Below are positions 8,575 through 18,700 of a stretch of 62,952 nt of DNA, piece after piece. This DNA comes from an uncultured Porphyromonadaceae bacterium (lineage in GTDB: Bacteria; Bacteroidota; Bacteroidia; Bacteroidales; Muribaculaceae). A program made the position numbers and the translations under genes. How positions within the stretch are numbered: the stretch's first letter is position 1; each line of letters begins with the position of its first letter. Where the stretch lies: assembly GCA_947573485.1 (NCBI GenBank), contig CANPGB010000018.1, forward strand, positions 1 through 62,952, written 5' to 3'. Below the pieces are notes generated by a model. That model saw only the letters and a program-made list of their open reading frames with translations, made no database searches and had not been told where the DNA came from.

Positions 8575-9192
8575 ATGAGAAAATATATATTCATAATCCT
8601 TGGGGCGCTCATGCTCGCATCGTGCAGCCCGTTTGCGCTCGTCAACAGCGAAGTCTACAACGACGCCGACCTCAGTTCGTATAAAACCTTCCGTATCGTC
8701 ACCCCTGCCGACGGGCATCTCCCCCCGGGCATGGAAATGGTCACATACTATAATATCGCCGCTGCAATACGTGAGCAGATGCTCGAACGCGGCTTTGTTG
8801 AAGACGCATCCTCGCCCCTGCTCATCAACATAGGTCTTACCGTGCACCGCGAGATAGAGACCGAGCCGGCACTGCCACCCGGATATGTGCCCTACAGCGG
8901 CCCCTACTACAACGGCTACTATCCCTACTTCATGTACCCGCGTCCCAACTACTGGGCAAACTATTATGCCAACGCGCAAATAATCACCGGCATGTACAAA
9001 GAAGGCGTGCTCACCATGGATTTTGTGAACATCAACCGCAAACTGCCGCTCTACTCGGCCTCTGTAGCCACAATTCTTGAGAACGGACAGGGACAGTTCC
9101 GCAACCTCAAGGGCATTGCCGAGGCCGTGCAGACACTCTTCAGCCGCTTCCCCGTGCAGGTGCTGCCCAAATACCGCGATGTCGACAAATAA
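8575..9192 (+). CDS. DUF4136 lipoprotein
   Basis: The 205-residue product has a lipoprotein signal with lipobox LASC (Cys17), so it is anchored in the outer or inner membrane facing the periplasm. The body matches DUF4136: an early DLSSYKTFRI motif, a helix with IREQMLERGF and a later MDFVNINRKLPLYSASVATIL region. A Tyr/Pro-rich stretch in the middle (about residues 101-130) is a low-complexity insert often seen in this family. Function is unknown. It has no close partner genes: aguA lies divergent and hisS has its own promoter. Confidence 0.85.
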   Translation: MRKYIFIILGALMLASCSPFALVNSEVYNDADLSSYKTFRIVTPADGHLPPGMEMVTYYNIAAAIREQMLERGFVEDASSPLLINIGLTVHREIETEPALPPGYVPYSGPYYNGYYPYFMYPRPNYWANYYANAQIITGMYKEGVLTMDFVNINRKLPLYSASVATILENGQGQFRNLKGIAEAVQTLFSRFPVQVLPKYRDVDK

Positions 9193-9199
9193 TAGCGGC

Positions 9200-9230
9200 T
9201 TTGTCTTTTGAAAGAAATTTGCTAATTTTG
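9200..9230 (+). promoter_or_regulatory. Promoter of hisS
   Basis: TTTG (9200-9203) and TAATTTTG (9223-9230) are spaced by 19 bp, 26 bp before the ATG. Confidence 0.75.
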
Positions 9231-9255
9231 CATAATATTTCATCAGACATCATCA

Positions 9256-10614
9256 ATGGCACAGAAACCCTCCACCCCCAAAGGCACCCGCGATTTCGCT
9301 CCTGTGGAAATGGCGCGCCGCAACTATATATTCGACACCATACGCGAAGCTTTCCGTCTCTTCGGCTTCCGCCAGATTGAGACACCGGCTATGGAAAACC
9401 TCAGCACCCTCATGGGCAAATACGGCGAGGAGGGCGACAAGCTCCTGTTCAAGATACTCAACTCCGGCGACTACCTCAAAGGCATAGACCCCACCCTCAT
9501 TGAGAGCGGCGACACCGTGCGCCTCGCCGCCAAGCTCTGCGACCGCGGCCTGCGCTACGACCTTACCGTGCCTTTCGCCCGCTTTGTGGTGCAGCACCGC
9601 GATGAAATCCAACTGCCTTTCAAGCGCTTCCAGATTCAGCCCGTGTGGCGGGCCGACCGTCCGCAGAAAGGACGCTACCGCGAGTTCTACCAGTGCGACG
9701 CCGACATCGTAGGCTCTACCTCGCTCATCAACGAGATTGAACTGCTGCAGCTCGAAGACCTCGTTTTCTCGCGTCTCGGCATACGTGTGGCTATCAAGCT
9801 CAACAACCGCAAGATTCTCGCAGGAATAGCCGAGCTCATCGGCGAGCCCGACAAGCTCATCGACATCACCGTTGCCATTGATAAAATCGACAAAATAGGC
9901 ATTGAGAAAGTAAACGAAGAGCTCGCCGAGCGCGGTCTCTCGGCCGAAGCTATAGAGCGCCTCACTCCTATACTGGCACTCTCGGGCACAAACGCCGAGC
10001 GCCTCGAAGCTCTCGAGAAACTCCTCGCGCCCTCGGAGACCGGCTCCAAGGGCGTTGAAGAGCTCCGCACGGTTGTTGAAGGCGCCACAGCCCTTGGCCT
10101 CACCGCGCAGCTCGACATAGATGTATCGCTCGCCCGCGGCCTCAACTACTACACCGGCACCATTATCGAAGTCAAAGCCCTCGACGCCCAGATTGGCAGC
10201 ATATCGGGTGGCGGCCGCTACGACAACCTCACCGGCGTTTTCGGCCTCGACGGCATCTCGGGGGTAGGCATTTCGTTCGGCGCCGACCGCATCTACGATG
10301 TTCTCGCTGCACTTGATCTCTTCCCCGCCGACACCACCGCCGCAAGCCGAGTGCTCTTCGCCAACTTCGGTGATGCCGAGGCTGCCAGCTCGCTTGCGAT
10401 AATCAAGGAACTGCGCGCGCAGGGAATCGCCGCCGAGATTTACCCCGATGCCGCCAAGATGAAAAAACAGATAAGCTACGCCAACGCAATGGGCGTACCT
10501 TTCTTTGCAATAATTGGCGAATCGGAGCTCGCCGACGGCACCGTGACCCTGAAGAACATGACCGAGGGCACACAGACCACCCTCGCCGCCGACAAGCTCG
10601 CCGAAGCACTCTGA
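9256..10614 (+). CDS. hisS: Histidine-tRNA ligase
   Basis: This class II aminoacyl-tRNA synthetase attaches histidine to tRNA-His. The 452-residue protein has motif 1 near the N terminus (KGTRDFAP onward), motif 2 with [14 protein letters not shown] (about 134-147), the HisRS signature [12 protein letters not shown] (about 293-304) and motif 3 with GGGRYDNL and [15 protein letters not shown]. An anticodon-binding domain makes up the last 100 residues. It is a single-gene unit between its own promoter and a strong terminator. Confidence 0.98.
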   Translation: MAQKPSTPKGTRDFAPVEMARRNYIFDTIREAFRLFGFRQIETPAMENLSTLMGKYGEEGDKLLFKILNSGDYLKGIDPTLIESGDTVRLAAKLCDRGLRYDLTVPFARFVVQHRDEIQLPFKRFQIQPVWRADRPQKGRYREFYQCDADIVGSTSLINEIELLQLEDLVFSRLGIRVAIKLNNRKILAGIAELIGEPDKLIDITVAIDKIDKIGIEKVNEELAERGLSAEAIERLTPILALSGTNAERLEALEKLLAPSETGSKGVEELRTVVEGATALGLTAQLDIDVSLARGLNYYTGTIIEVKALDAQIGSISGGGRYDNLTGVFGLDGISGVGISFGADRIYDVLAALDLFPADTTAASRVLFANFGDAEAASSLAIIKELRAQGIAAEIYPDAAKMKKQISYANAMGVPFFAIIGESELADGTVTLKNMTEGTQTTLAADKLAEAL

Positions 10615-10640
10615 AAAACATATAACCAACAATATAACCG

Positions 10641-10668
10641 GCAGGCCGCCAGCGCGGCCTGCTTTTTT
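10641..10668 (+). terminator. Terminator of hisS
   Basis: A perfect 9-bp GC-rich stem (10641-10649 with 10654-10662) with a 4-nt loop is followed by six T. This is a classic intrinsic terminator. Confidence 0.9.
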
Positions 10669-10737
10669 GTCGCAGTGCGCAAGCAAACTCACTGCAAATT
10701 TTTCGGGCTGCCTTGTGGCGGTTTGGAATAGATTTCG

Positions 10738-10745
10738 TAACTTTG
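10738..10745 (+). promoter_or_regulatory. -7 box of the pyrB operon
   Basis: TAACTTTG lies 21 bp before the pyrB ATG, implying a leader of only about 15 nt, too short for an attenuator of the enterobacterial pyrB type. Confidence 0.6.
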
Positions 10746-10766
10746 CAGATAATCTCTGCACACTGT

Positions 10767-11690
10767 ATGAAAAGTAGGAGCCTGGTCGCTATTGACCAAA
10801 TCGACAAACAGGAGTTGCTGGACCTGCTTGCCCGCGCACAATACTTTGAAGCGCACCCCAACAGCAAGATTCTCGACGGCAAAGTGGTTGCCACACTGTT
10901 CTTTGAACCGTCGACGCGCACGCGCCTCAGTTTTGAAACTGCCGTAAACCGCCTCGGCGGACGCGTTATCGGCTTCAGCGATGCCTCCACATCGAGCACA
11001 TCGAAAGGAGAGACGCTCAAAGACACCATTAAAATGGTGTCGAACTACGCCGACATAATCGTGATGCGCCACTTTATAGAAGGCGCCGCCCAATATGCCA
11101 CCGAAGTAACCGATGTGCCTATTGTCAACGCCGGCGACGGTGCCAACCAGCACCCCTCGCAGACTCTGCTCGACCTCTACTCTATTCTCAAAACACAAGG
11201 TACCCTCGAAGGCCTTACCATTACTATGGTAGGCGACCTCAAGTATGGCCGCACCGTACACTCGCTGCTCATGGCCATGCGCCACTTCAAGCCGGTGTTC
11301 AACTTCGTATCGTCCGACGAGCTGCGCATGCCTCAGGAATACCTCGATGTGTGCGAGCGCGAGGGCATTGAGTATCACCTCCACACCGAGTTTTCGGAAG
11401 ACATCATCAATTCATCGGATATCCTCTACATGACCCGCGTGCAGCGCGAGCGCTTCTCCGATGTAATGGAGTATGAGAAAGTGAAGAACCTCTACACCCT
11501 TCATAACGCGATGCTCGACGGCTCCAAGCCCACGCTCCGTATTTTGCACCCGCTGCCGCGCGTCAACGAAATATCGACCGACGTCGACGACAATCCCAAG
11601 GCATACTATTTTGAACAGGCCCGCAACGGTGTCTTCGCCCGCCAGGCGATTCTGACCCGCGCGCTCGGCATAGACCCCTTGAAGCTATGA
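10767..11690 (+). CDS. pyrB: Aspartate carbamoyltransferase catalytic chain
   Basis: This enzyme condenses carbamoyl phosphate with aspartate, the committed step of pyrimidine synthesis. The 307-residue chain shows the carbamoyl-phosphate loop [13 protein letters not shown] (about 46-58), the [12 protein letters not shown] motif and HPLPRVNEI near the C terminus. The start is the ATG at 10767, because the open frame further upstream overlaps the -7 box. It overlaps pyrI by 4 nt, so the cell makes the regulated dodecameric enzyme. Neighbours downstream (flavin reductase, glyA, ispD, recG) are tightly packed. Confidence 0.97.
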   Translation: MKSRSLVAIDQIDKQELLDLLARAQYFEAHPNSKILDGKVVATLFFEPSTRTRLSFETAVNRLGGRVIGFSDASTSSTSKGETLKDTIKMVSNYADIIVMRHFIEGAAQYATEVTDVPIVNAGDGANQHPSQTLLDLYSILKTQGTLEGLTITMVGDLKYGRTVHSLLMAMRHFKPVFNFVSSDELRMPQEYLDVCEREGIEYHLHTEFSEDIINSSDILYMTRVQRERFSDVMEYEKVKNLYTLHNAMLDGSKPTLRILHPLPRVNEISTDVDDNPKAYYFEQARNGVFARQAILTRALGIDPLKL

Positions 11691-12154
11691 CAAGCAGTAA
11701 GAAAGAACTCGCCGTGGCCGCCCTGCGCAACGGCACGGTAATCGACCATATTCCCTCGCGCGCGCTTTTCACGGCTGTGCGTATCCTCGGCATCGAAGGG
11801 CTCGACACCTCGGTGACCATTGGCAACAACCTCGCCAGCGAGCGCCTCGGCAGCAAAGGCATTATAAAGGTAGCCGATGTGGAGTTTGCCGAAGATGTGC
11901 TCAACCGCATTGCCCTCATCGCGCCCGACGCCATGGTCAACATTATCCGCGACTACGAGGTTGTGGAGAAGCGCCACGTGAGCCTGCCCGATACGCTCGT
12001 GGGCATTGTGCGCTGCAGCAACCCCAAGTGCGTCACCAATCACGAAAAAATTCCCACCCGCTTCATTGTCAGCGGTCACGGAGCTGATGTGCGCCTCCGT
12101 TGCCACTACTGCAACCACACTGTGAGCGGAGCCGAGGCTGCCACCATACAATGA
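11687..12154 (+). CDS. pyrI: Aspartate carbamoyltransferase regulatory chain
   Basis: The 155-residue chain has an N-terminal allosteric nucleotide-binding domain ([16 protein letters not shown], about 12-27) and a C-terminal zinc domain with four cysteines in [11 protein letters not shown] and CHYCN, which contacts PyrB. It confers feedback control by CTP and ATP. Its start overlaps the pyrB stop and its stop overlaps the next start, both as ATGA, which indicates translational coupling through all three genes. Confidence 0.97.
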   Translation: MTSSKKELAVAALRNGTVIDHIPSRALFTAVRILGIEGLDTSVTIGNNLASERLGSKGIIKVADVEFAEDVLNRIALIAPDAMVNIIRDYEVVEKRHVSLPDTLVGIVRCSNPKCVTNHEKIPTRFIVSGHGADVRLRCHYCNHTVSGAEAATIQ

Positions 12155-12714
12155 AAGAGAACTGGAAGCCCGGCACTCTCGTCTACCCCGTGCCTGCGGT
12201 GCTGGTGACTTGCGGCGACAGCCGTGAGTCGAATCTCTTCACCGTGGCCTGGACGGGCACAATATGCACTAATCCGGCCATGCTGTATATATCGGTGCGC
12301 CCCGAGCGCCACAGCTACGCCATGATAAAGGCCAACATGCAGTTCACCGTCAACCTTACCACTGCCGCCATGGCTCGCGCCACCGATTTCTGCGGAGTCC
12401 GCTCGGGTCGCGACTGCAACAAATGGGAAGCCACCGGGCTGCACCCCTGCAGCGGCGTGGCCGTGGAGTGCCCCGCTATCGAGGAGTCGCCCCTCTCGAT
12501 TGAGTGCCGCGTGAAGAGCATAATGCCTCTTGGCAGCCACGACATGTTTATAGCCGAGGTTGTAAACGTGCTTGCCGACAGCCGCTGGCTCGACCCTGTC
12601 ACCGGCAAATTCGACCTCGATGCCGCCGGACTCATGAGCTACAGTCATGGAGGTTATTTTGCCCAAGGCGAGAAACTCGGCACTTTCGGATTCTCTGTTA
12701 AAAAGAAAAATTGA
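12151..12714 (+). CDS. Flavin reductase-like FMN-binding protein
   Basis: This 187-residue protein belongs to the flavin reductase-like domain family (split-barrel FMN-binding fold). The opening WKPGTLVYPVPAVLVTCGD and the following NLFTVAWTGTICTNPAML are characteristic of the subgroup that binds FMN and is often found in strict anaerobes. The electron donor and physiological partner are unknown. The start is the ATG at 12151, overlapping the pyrI stop. Its presence in a pyrimidine operon could reflect co-expression only, because no orotate oxidation step needs it by known chemistry. Confidence 0.88.
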   Translation: MKENWKPGTLVYPVPAVLVTCGDSRESNLFTVAWTGTICTNPAMLYISVRPERHSYAMIKANMQFTVNLTTAAMARATDFCGVRSGRDCNKWEATGLHPCSGVAVECPAIEESPLSIECRVKSIMPLGSHDMFIAEVVNVLADSRWLDPVTGKFDLDAAGLMSYSHGGYFAQGEKLGTFGFSVKKKN

Positions 12715-12744
12715 AGAACAACACCTAAACCATAACAACATATT

Positions 12745-14025
12745 ATGATGACCGACACAGCGATCTTCGACCTCATTTCAGCAGAACATGCCCGCCAGAA
12801 AGACGGCATCGAACTTATCGCATCTGAAAACTACGTGAGCGATGAGGTAATGAAAGCCATGGGCTCGTGCCTCACCAACAAATACGCCGAAGGTTATCCC
12901 GGCCACCGCTACTATGGCGGCTGCCAGGTGGTAGACCAGGTGGAATCGCTCGCAATAGAGCGTGTGAAAAGGCTCTTCGGCGCCGAGTACGCCAACGTGC
13001 AGCCTCACTCGGGCGCTCAGGCCAACATGGCAGTGTTCATGGCCTGCATGAAACCGGGCGACAAGTTTATCGGTCTCAACCTCAGCCATGGCGGTCACCT
13101 CAGCCACGGCAGCCCCGTGAATTTCTCGGGTCTCGTGTTCCACGCCCTCGAGTATAATGTAGACGCCGAGACAGGCCTCGTTGACTATGACGCCTTTGAG
13201 GAAGTATGCCGTCGCGAGCGACCCAAACTCATCATCGGCGGTGCCAGCGCCTACTCGCGCGAGTGGGACTATGCACGCATGCGCCGCGTGGCCGATGAAA
13301 TTGGTGCCATCTACATGGTCGACATGGCTCACCCCGCAGGCCTCATCGCCGCAGGTCTCCTCGAGAACCCCGTGAAGTATGCACACATCGTAACCTCGAC
13401 AACCCACAAGACACTCCGCGGCCCCCGCGGGGGTATCATCCTCATGGGCAAGGACTTCGTGAATCCCTGGGGCAAGACCAACCCCAAGGGCGAGCCCCGC
13501 ATGATGTCGCAGCTCCTCGACTCGGCTGTTTTCCCCGGCGTGCAGGGCGGCCCCCTCGAGCACGTTATCGCAGGCAAGGCTGTGGCTTTCCACGAAGCAC
13601 TGCAGCCCGAGTTCGTGGAATACCAGAAGCTTGTGAAAGCCAATGCGAAAGCTCTCGCACAGGCTCTCGCCAACATGGGTTATAAGATTGTTTCCGGCGG
13701 CACCGACAACCACTGCATACTCGTAGACCTCCGCACCAAGTTCCCCGAACTCACCGGTAAAGTTGCCGAGAAAGTGCTTGTTGAAGCCCACATCACCGCC
13801 AACAAGAACATGGTGCCATTCGACAGCCGCTCGCCTTTCCAGACCTCGGGCATACGCCTGGGCACACCGGCCATATCGACCCGCGGCATGACCACCGATA
13901 AAATGGGCGACATCGCCGAGATGATCGACACCGTTCTCAGCGCTCCCACCGACGCCGCCGGTATCGCCGCCGTTGGCAAGGCCGTGAACGAAATGATGAG
14001 CCAATACCCCATTTTTGCATGGTAA
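12745..14025 (+). CDS. glyA: Serine hydroxymethyltransferase
   Basis: This PLP enzyme interconverts serine and glycine and loads one-carbon units on tetrahydrofolate. The 426-residue protein has the motifs [31 protein letters not shown] and the PLP-lysine segment [14 protein letters not shown], with the lysine at about residue 222. It follows the flavin reductase after 30 nt and overlaps ispD by 7 nt. It supplies one-carbon units for thymidylate and purine synthesis, so placing it with pyrB and pyrI makes metabolic sense. Confidence 0.98.
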   Translation: MMTDTAIFDLISAEHARQKDGIELIASENYVSDEVMKAMGSCLTNKYAEGYPGHRYYGGCQVVDQVESLAIERVKRLFGAEYANVQPHSGAQANMAVFMACMKPGDKFIGLNLSHGGHLSHGSPVNFSGLVFHALEYNVDAETGLVDYDAFEEVCRRERPKLIIGGASAYSREWDYARMRRVADEIGAIYMVDMAHPAGLIAAGLLENPVKYAHIVTSTTHKTLRGPRGGIILMGKDFVNPWGKTNPKGEPRMMSQLLDSAVFPGVQGGPLEHVIAGKAVAFHEALQPEFVEYQKLVKANAKALAQALANMGYKIVSGGTDNHCILVDLRTKFPELTGKVAEKVLVEAHITANKNMVPFDSRSPFQTSGIRLGTPAISTRGMTTDKMGDIAEMIDTVLSAPTDAAGIAAVGKAVNEMMSQYPIFAW

Positions 14026-14756
14026 CAGGCACTGCGCATACCCCCGGCAGCCACCGCAATTACTTTGTAATAGTTGTGGCTGCCGGTTCGGGCACTCGCT
14101 TTGGTGCCTCCATGCCCAAGCAGTTCCTCGCTCTCGCGGGGAAACCTGTTGTCGTGCATGCTCTTGAGGCCTTCCGCCATGCTCTTCCCGAGGCCGAGAT
14201 TTGCCTTGTGCTCTCGGAAACCGGGCGCGAAATATGGGCTGGTATGAGCAAGGACTATGACTTGCGAAACATCACCGTAGTGAGCGGTGGTGACAGCCGC
14301 ACGGCTTCGGTGCGCAATGCCCTCGCTGCCATTTCATCAAAGCTTGACTGGCAATCGGTGGTGCTTATCCACGACGGCGCCCGTCCTTTAGTCGGCGAAG
14401 CCCTCATAAAGCGCGTGGCCGAGGAGTTCGCCAAGCCCGGCGTGGAAGCCGTGGTACCCGTACGCCCCCTTACAGAGGCTTTGGCAACTGCGCCATGCAA
14501 TGGCAAAGTGGCGCCCGCCGACCGCGCCTTATTCGTAAGCGTCCAGACACCCCAGGCCTTCAAAGCCAAGCTCCTCACAGAGGCATATGACGCGCTCGGG
14601 GATAAGGTTCTCGCCGATGATGCCGCTGTATATCACGCGTTTACCGGTAAAGAGCTCGACACAGTTGAGGGCAATTCATCAAACATAAAGATAACACATC
14701 CTGCCGACATTGAGTTAGCTGAGGTTTTGATGCGGCATTGCTACAATAAGGCATAA
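14019..14756 (+). CDS. ispD: 2-C-methyl-D-erythritol 4-phosphate cytidylyltransferase
   Basis: This enzyme couples CTP to methylerythritol phosphate, the third step of the MEP isoprenoid pathway. The 245-residue protein has the nucleotide-binding loop AAGSGTRFG (about 21-29) followed by MPKQFL, the DGARPLV motif (about 118-124) and the C-terminal [16 protein letters not shown] typical of the family. The first residues ([12 protein letters not shown]) extend beyond the usual start, so translation might begin internally, but no better ATG is present. It overlaps glyA by 7 nt and its stop shares one base with the recG start. Confidence 0.95.
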   Translation: MVTGTAHTPGSHRNYFVIVVAAGSGTRFGASMPKQFLALAGKPVVVHALEAFRHALPEAEICLVLSETGREIWAGMSKDYDLRNITVVSGGDSRTASVRNALAAISSKLDWQSVVLIHDGARPLVGEALIKRVAEEFAKPGVEAVVPVRPLTEALATAPCNGKVAPADRALFVSVQTPQAFKAKLLTEAYDALGDKVLADDAAVYHAFTGKELDTVEGNSSNIKITHPADIELAEVLMRHCYNKA

Positions 14757-16858
14757 TGCTCTCGCTGAGGAACTTCGACATAAAATTTGTGAAGGGGATA
14801 GGCCCCGAGCGTGCCAAGCTTCTTAATTCGGAGTTAGGCATAAGCACGGCCTACGACCTGCTCCGCCACTACCCTACGAGCTACATCGACCGTAGCCGCA
14901 CCTACTCTATCCGCAGCCTGCGCCAGGCCACGGGTGAGTTTCCCTACCTTCAGATACGCGGGCGCTTTGTGAGCTTCAACACCCTTGGAGAGGGAGCCTC
15001 GATGCGCCTTATCGGATTGTTTACCGACGGCACGGCCACTATCGACTGCGTGTGGTTCAAAGGCGTGCGCGAGGTGCGTAACCGCCTCGCCGCCGGCCAT
15101 GAATATGTGCTCTTCGGCAAGCCCTCGTTCTACCGCGAGACGCTGCAGATGACTCACCCCGAGGTCGACCCGCCCGAAAGAGTCGAGGCCGGGCCCGGTG
15201 TGCGCGCCGTATATCCTCTCACCGAAAAGCTCAGGCAGCGCAACCTTGGTTCAAAGGCGATACACGCGGCAGTGGTGGCTTTCCTGCAGAGCCGCAAGGC
15301 GCCCCTGCGCGAGACTCTACCTCCCTCTGTAGTGACCTCGCTTGGCCTCATGGGGCTTGACGAAGCCATACATAATGTGCACATACCCCAATCATCGGCA
15401 GCTCTCGAGCAAGCCCGCATGCGGCTCAAATTCGAGGAACTTTTCTATATCCAGACCGACATGCTCATGCGCTCCCGCGTGCGTAAGGCGCAGTTGCAAG
15501 GATATATAATGCCGCATGTAGGACGCTGGTTCAACGACTTTTACCACAACTGCCTGCCCTTTGACCTCACCGGCGCGCAGAAACGCGTGATAAAGGAGAT
15601 ACGCGCCGATATAATGTCGGGACGGCAGATGAACCGCCTCGTGCAGGGCGACGTGGGCTCCGGCAAGACTCTCGTGGCACTGATGTCGATGCTTCTGGCC
15701 ATAGACAACGGTTTCCAGGCATGCCTCATGGCTCCCACCGAGATTCTCGCCACACAACATTACGAGACAATATCGGAACTCGCCTCCAAAATCGGGCTCA
15801 ACGTACGCCTCCTCACCGGCTCGACACGCGCCAAGCAGCGCCGCCTTATCGACGAAGGTCTGCGCGACGGCAGCATCCACATCCTTGTGGGCACACATGC
15901 CGTGATTGAAGACAAGGTGGTGTTCCGCAACCTCGGCTTCGCAGTTATCGATGAGCAGCACCGCTTCGGCGTAGCCCAACGCGCACGTCTTTGGCAAAAG
16001 AGCGCCGTGCCACCCCATGTGCTCGTCATGACAGCGACCCCGATTCCGCGCACCCTCGCCATGACCGTCTACGGCGACCTCGACGTATCGGTAATCGACG
16101 AACTGCCACCGGGCCGCAAACCCGTGGCTACTGTTCTGCGCTACGATGAACAGCGCCAGCAGGTGCAACGCGGGATACGCGCCCAGCTCGATGCCGGGCA
16201 CCAGGTATATATCGTATACCCGCTCGTCGAGGAAAACGAGAAACTTGACCTGCGCAGCGTCACCGAAGGCTTCGAGGCTGCCTCTCAGCTCTATGCGCCT
16301 CATAAAGTGACCCTCGTGCACGGCAAGATGAAGCCTGCTGACAAAGACGCCGCCATGCAGATGTTCGCCTCGGGCGAGGCCGGCGTACTTGTGGCAACTA
16401 CCGTGATAGAGGTGGGAGTCAACGTGCCTAACGCCACCACCATGGTAATAGAGAACGCCGAGCGCTTCGGTCTTTCTCAGCTCCACCAGCTGCGCGGACG
16501 CGTAGGCCGCGGTGCCGACCGCTCACACTGCATCTTGATGTCGAAACATCAGATTTCGGCCGATACCCGCAAACGACTCGAGCTCATGACCTCGACAACC
16601 GACGGCTTCGTCATTGCCGAAGCCGACATGCAGATGCGAGGCCCCGGCGACATCGAAGGCACAATGCAGAGCGGTCTGCCCTTCGACCTGAAAATCGCAA
16701 ATCTTGCACAGGACGGCCAGATTATCCAACTCGCCCGCCGCGCTGCCGAGACCTTGCTCGACGCCGACCCCTCGCTGCAATTGCCTGAAAACCGCACTTT
16801 TGCCACAGCTCTCGCCATGATGCTCAACCGCAACACCGACTGGAGCCGGATAAGTTGA
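14756..16858 (+). CDS. recG: ATP-dependent DNA helicase RecG
   Basis: RecG remodels stalled replication forks and branched recombination intermediates. The 700-residue protein has the N-terminal OB-fold wedge domain (about 60-160), then helicase motifs: Walker A GDVGSGKT (about 298-305), the DEAD-type box DEQH (about 398), motif III TATPIPRTLA and motif VI QLRGRVGRG. The C-terminal TRG region follows. The start ATG overlaps the ispD stop by one base, making it the last gene of the pyrB unit. No hairpin with a T-run lies immediately after it. Confidence 0.98.
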   Translation: MLSLRNFDIKFVKGIGPERAKLLNSELGISTAYDLLRHYPTSYIDRSRTYSIRSLRQATGEFPYLQIRGRFVSFNTLGEGASMRLIGLFTDGTATIDCVWFKGVREVRNRLAAGHEYVLFGKPSFYRETLQMTHPEVDPPERVEAGPGVRAVYPLTEKLRQRNLGSKAIHAAVVAFLQSRKAPLRETLPPSVVTSLGLMGLDEAIHNVHIPQSSAALEQARMRLKFEELFYIQTDMLMRSRVRKAQLQGYIMPHVGRWFNDFYHNCLPFDLTGAQKRVIKEIRADIMSGRQMNRLVQGDVGSGKTLVALMSMLLAIDNGFQACLMAPTEILATQHYETISELASKIGLNVRLLTGSTRAKQRRLIDEGLRDGSIHILVGTHAVIEDKVVFRNLGFAVIDEQHRFGVAQRARLWQKSAVPPHVLVMTATPIPRTLAMTVYGDLDVSVIDELPPGRKPVATVLRYDEQRQQVQRGIRAQLDAGHQVYIVYPLVEENEKLDLRSVTEGFEAASQLYAPHKVTLVHGKMKPADKDAAMQMFASGEAGVLVATTVIEVGVNVPNATTMVIENAERFGLSQLHQLRGRVGRGADRSHCILMSKHQISADTRKRLELMTSTTDGFVIAEADMQMRGPGDIEGTMQSGLPFDLKIANLAQDGQIIQLARRAAETLLDADPSLQLPENRTFATALAMMLNRNTDWSRIS

Positions 16859-17019
16859 GGGGATATAAAAAGGGAGTTTTGGTGATAACAACGATATTTT
16901 TCGCTTATCTTGATTTGGTATCAAACTTGCGGCAACGGGTATTGAGGAGTTGGCTTTGAAAGCTGCCTTGGCGTTCATGCGGGCACGTTTCCTAAGGAGT
17001 TAAAATAAAGAGAGCCTTT

Positions 17020-17043
17020 ACCTTTGCTTTTTTCAGCAAAGGT
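17020..17043. other. Palindrome made of two facing -7-like boxes
   Basis: A perfect 8-bp inverted repeat (ACCTTTGC at 17020-17027, GCAAAGGT at 17036-17043, 8-nt loop). Read outward each arm extends to TACCTTTG, the -7 consensus on both strands. It lies between two convergent gene ends, so it may instead be a weak terminator lacking a T-run. The rest of 16859-17077 shows nothing else. Confidence 0.45.
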
Positions 17044-17077
17044 ATGGACTCAATATGGTCGCAAAAATATATAATGA

Positions 17078-17533
17078 TTACCCAGCAACGTTGCAATCAC
17101 ATGCTTTTTTATATGACACCTTTTTACGATGCAATAGGTTTACAATCATCGTTGGGATAGAACAAACAATGACACCGAGAATTACACCAATTATACACGC
17201 GAATATGGTTCCAAAGCCCCAATCCATATGATTTTTAAAGTGTCGCATATAAATTGCAAAAGCTATGCCAAGAACAAAACCGATAGGTATGGCGAAGGCG
17301 GCCATTTTATCAGTAATAGCCTCATATCTCTCATATTCTACAAAGCATTCTTCACAACAATAAGCATTGAATCTACGAATGTATTTTGTTTCTTTCAAAT
17401 AATTGCCACCCCATGTAACTCCCGGAGAAAATTCTCGTTTAACGGTTTCCTCTTGTGGAATAACATAATCATTAGAAAGTTTGCCCGTAATGTCTTTCCC
17501 ACAAAATGGGCAAATTCGTCTATATTGAGACAT
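17078..17533 (-). CDS. Zinc-ribbon membrane protein, unknown
   Basis: The 151-residue product begins with a zinc-ribbon CPFCGKDITGK (Cys8, Cys11), followed by a second pair CCEEC at about residue 59-63. Two predicted membrane helices (about 82-95 and 107-131) separated by a charged HFKNHMDWG segment follow. This is the layout of small membrane proteins with a cytoplasmic zinc finger. Codon use is clearly AT-richer than in any neighbour, which suggests recent acquisition. It has its own promoter and no operon partner. No function can be assigned. Confidence 0.75.
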   Translation of the reverse strand: MSQYRRICPFCGKDITGKLSNDYVIPQEETVKREFSPGVTWGGNYLKETKYIRRFNAYCCEECFVEYERYEAITDKMAAFAIPIGFVLGIAFAIYMRHFKNHMDWGFGTIFACIIGVILGVIVCSIPTMIVNLLHRKKVSYKKACDCNVAG

Positions 17534-17567
17534 TTTTCAACTATGAGTAAAGGAGTTAATATCGTTG

Positions 17568-17598
17568 CAAAGTTACTCTTTTTCGGAGAAATATCAAA
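17568..17598 (-). promoter_or_regulatory. Promoter of the zinc-ribbon membrane protein gene
   Basis: On the minus strand TAACTTTG lies at 17568-17575 and TTTG at 17595-17598, with 19 bp between them: a full consensus match. Confidence 0.75.
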
Positions 17599-17710
17599 GA
17601 AATACTTTAAAGCTATTAATACGGAATATATAGCGATTGCGTATCTTTCGGAGCTCGTCTGAAGTGAGGTTTAGTTGAGCGTTAGGCCAGCAGTGCGTAG
17701 ATGAACTATA

Positions 17711-17751
17711 AAAAACGGGACCCGCCGATACTGAAATCCGCGGGTCCCGTT
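17711..17751 (-). terminator. Terminator of serC-serA
   Basis: A perfect 11-bp GC-rich stem (17715-17725 with 17740-17750) is followed, on the minus strand, by a run of T corresponding to the A-run at 17711-17715. It lies just after the serA stop. Confidence 0.88.
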
Positions 17752-17768
17752 CTTATATTATGTGATAT

Positions 17769-18686
17769 TTAGTTCACTCTGAAGCGGTCGGTGCCGTCGG
17801 CAAAGTAGGCGGCAATCTGCTTGGCGGCAGCCACGCCTGCATTGAGGTTGGCCTCTTTTGTCTGCGCGCCGCTCTTCTTGGGAGTGAAGAACACGCGGTC
17901 GGCATACAGCTCTTCGAGGCGGGCAGCGTTGCCGGGTTTCACATCGGCAAAGTACTTGATGTCGGGGCGCTCGGCGAGCACCTCTTCAAGTTCGGCCTCG
18001 TTGATAACCTCCTTGCGGGCAGTGTTGATGAGCACGGCTCCCTTGGGGAGAGCTGCAATCAGCTCACGGCCTATTGAACCAACGGTCTCGGGAGTGGCCG
18101 GGATATGAATCGACACGATGTCGTTGCCTGCATAGAGCTCTTTGAGCGAGGCTGCGGGCTTCACGCCTGCGCCTTCGAGCACCTCTGCGGGGCAATAGGG
18201 GTCGATAGCGCTCACCTCCATGCCGAAGCCGCGGGCTATGGCAGCCACGTGGCGGCTAACCTGCCCGAAGGCCTGGAGTCCGAGGCGTTTGCCCGAAATC
18301 TCGAAGCCCGTGGCGCCGCTGAACTTATTGCGGGCAGCCATAATGGCCATACCTATAACGAGTTCGGCCACAGCATTGGCATTTTGGCCGGGGGTATTCT
18401 CGACAATCACACCGGCGGCAGTGGCGGCGGCGAGGTCGATGTTATCGTACCCGGCACCGGCGCGTACCACGATCTTAAGCTTGGGAGCGGCCTCGAAGAG
18501 TGCCTTATCTACAATATCGCTGCGCACGATAAGGGCATCGGCATCGGCGGCCGCCTCGCGGAGCTGCTCGGGAGCGGTGTATTTCTCAAGAAGAGCGAGG
18601 GTGTGGCCTGCGCCTTCGGTCACCTTGCGGATTTCCTCAACTGCCTTGGGCGAGAAAGGTTTCTCGGTAGCAACAAGAACTTTCAT
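17769..18686 (-). CDS. serA: D-3-phosphoglycerate dehydrogenase
   Basis: This enzyme oxidises 3-phosphoglycerate to phosphohydroxypyruvate, the first step of serine synthesis. The 305-residue protein is the short form with no C-terminal ACT regulatory domain. Visible are the substrate motif VRAGAGYDNID, VENTPGQNANAVAEL, and a variant NAD loop GLQAFGQVSRHVA in which the usual GxGxxG glycines are partly replaced. Conserved Arg appears in NTARKEVINE. It follows serC by 14 nt and forms a two-gene serine operon with a strong terminator. Confidence 0.95.
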   Translation of the reverse strand: MKVLVATEKPFSPKAVEEIRKVTEGAGHTLALLEKYTAPEQLREAAADADALIVRSDIVDKALFEAAPKLKIVVRAGAGYDNIDLAAATAAGVIVENTPGQNANAVAELVIGMAIMAARNKFSGATGFEISGKRLGLQAFGQVSRHVAAIARGFGMEVSAIDPYCPAEVLEGAGVKPAASLKELYAGNDIVSIHIPATPETVGSIGRELIAALPKGAVLINTARKEVINEAELEEVLAERPDIKYFADVKPGNAARLEELYADRVFFTPKKSGAQTKEANLNAGVAAAKQIAAYFADGTDRFRVN

Positions 18687-18700
18687 GGTCGATGGCTGTA

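Noticed and set aside
9253-10761. A 502-residue frame antisense to hisS
   Set aside because: It is the mirror of a GC-rich coding strand, with no domain, and hisS fits perfectly on the other strand.
12778-14004. A 408-residue frame antisense to glyA
   Set aside because: His/Gly/Val-rich composition typical of a shadow frame; glyA is intact.
16523-16978. A 151-residue minus-strand frame overlapping the end of recG
   Set aside because: Most of it is antisense to the conserved recG C terminus; the remaining 40 residues have no features I can support.
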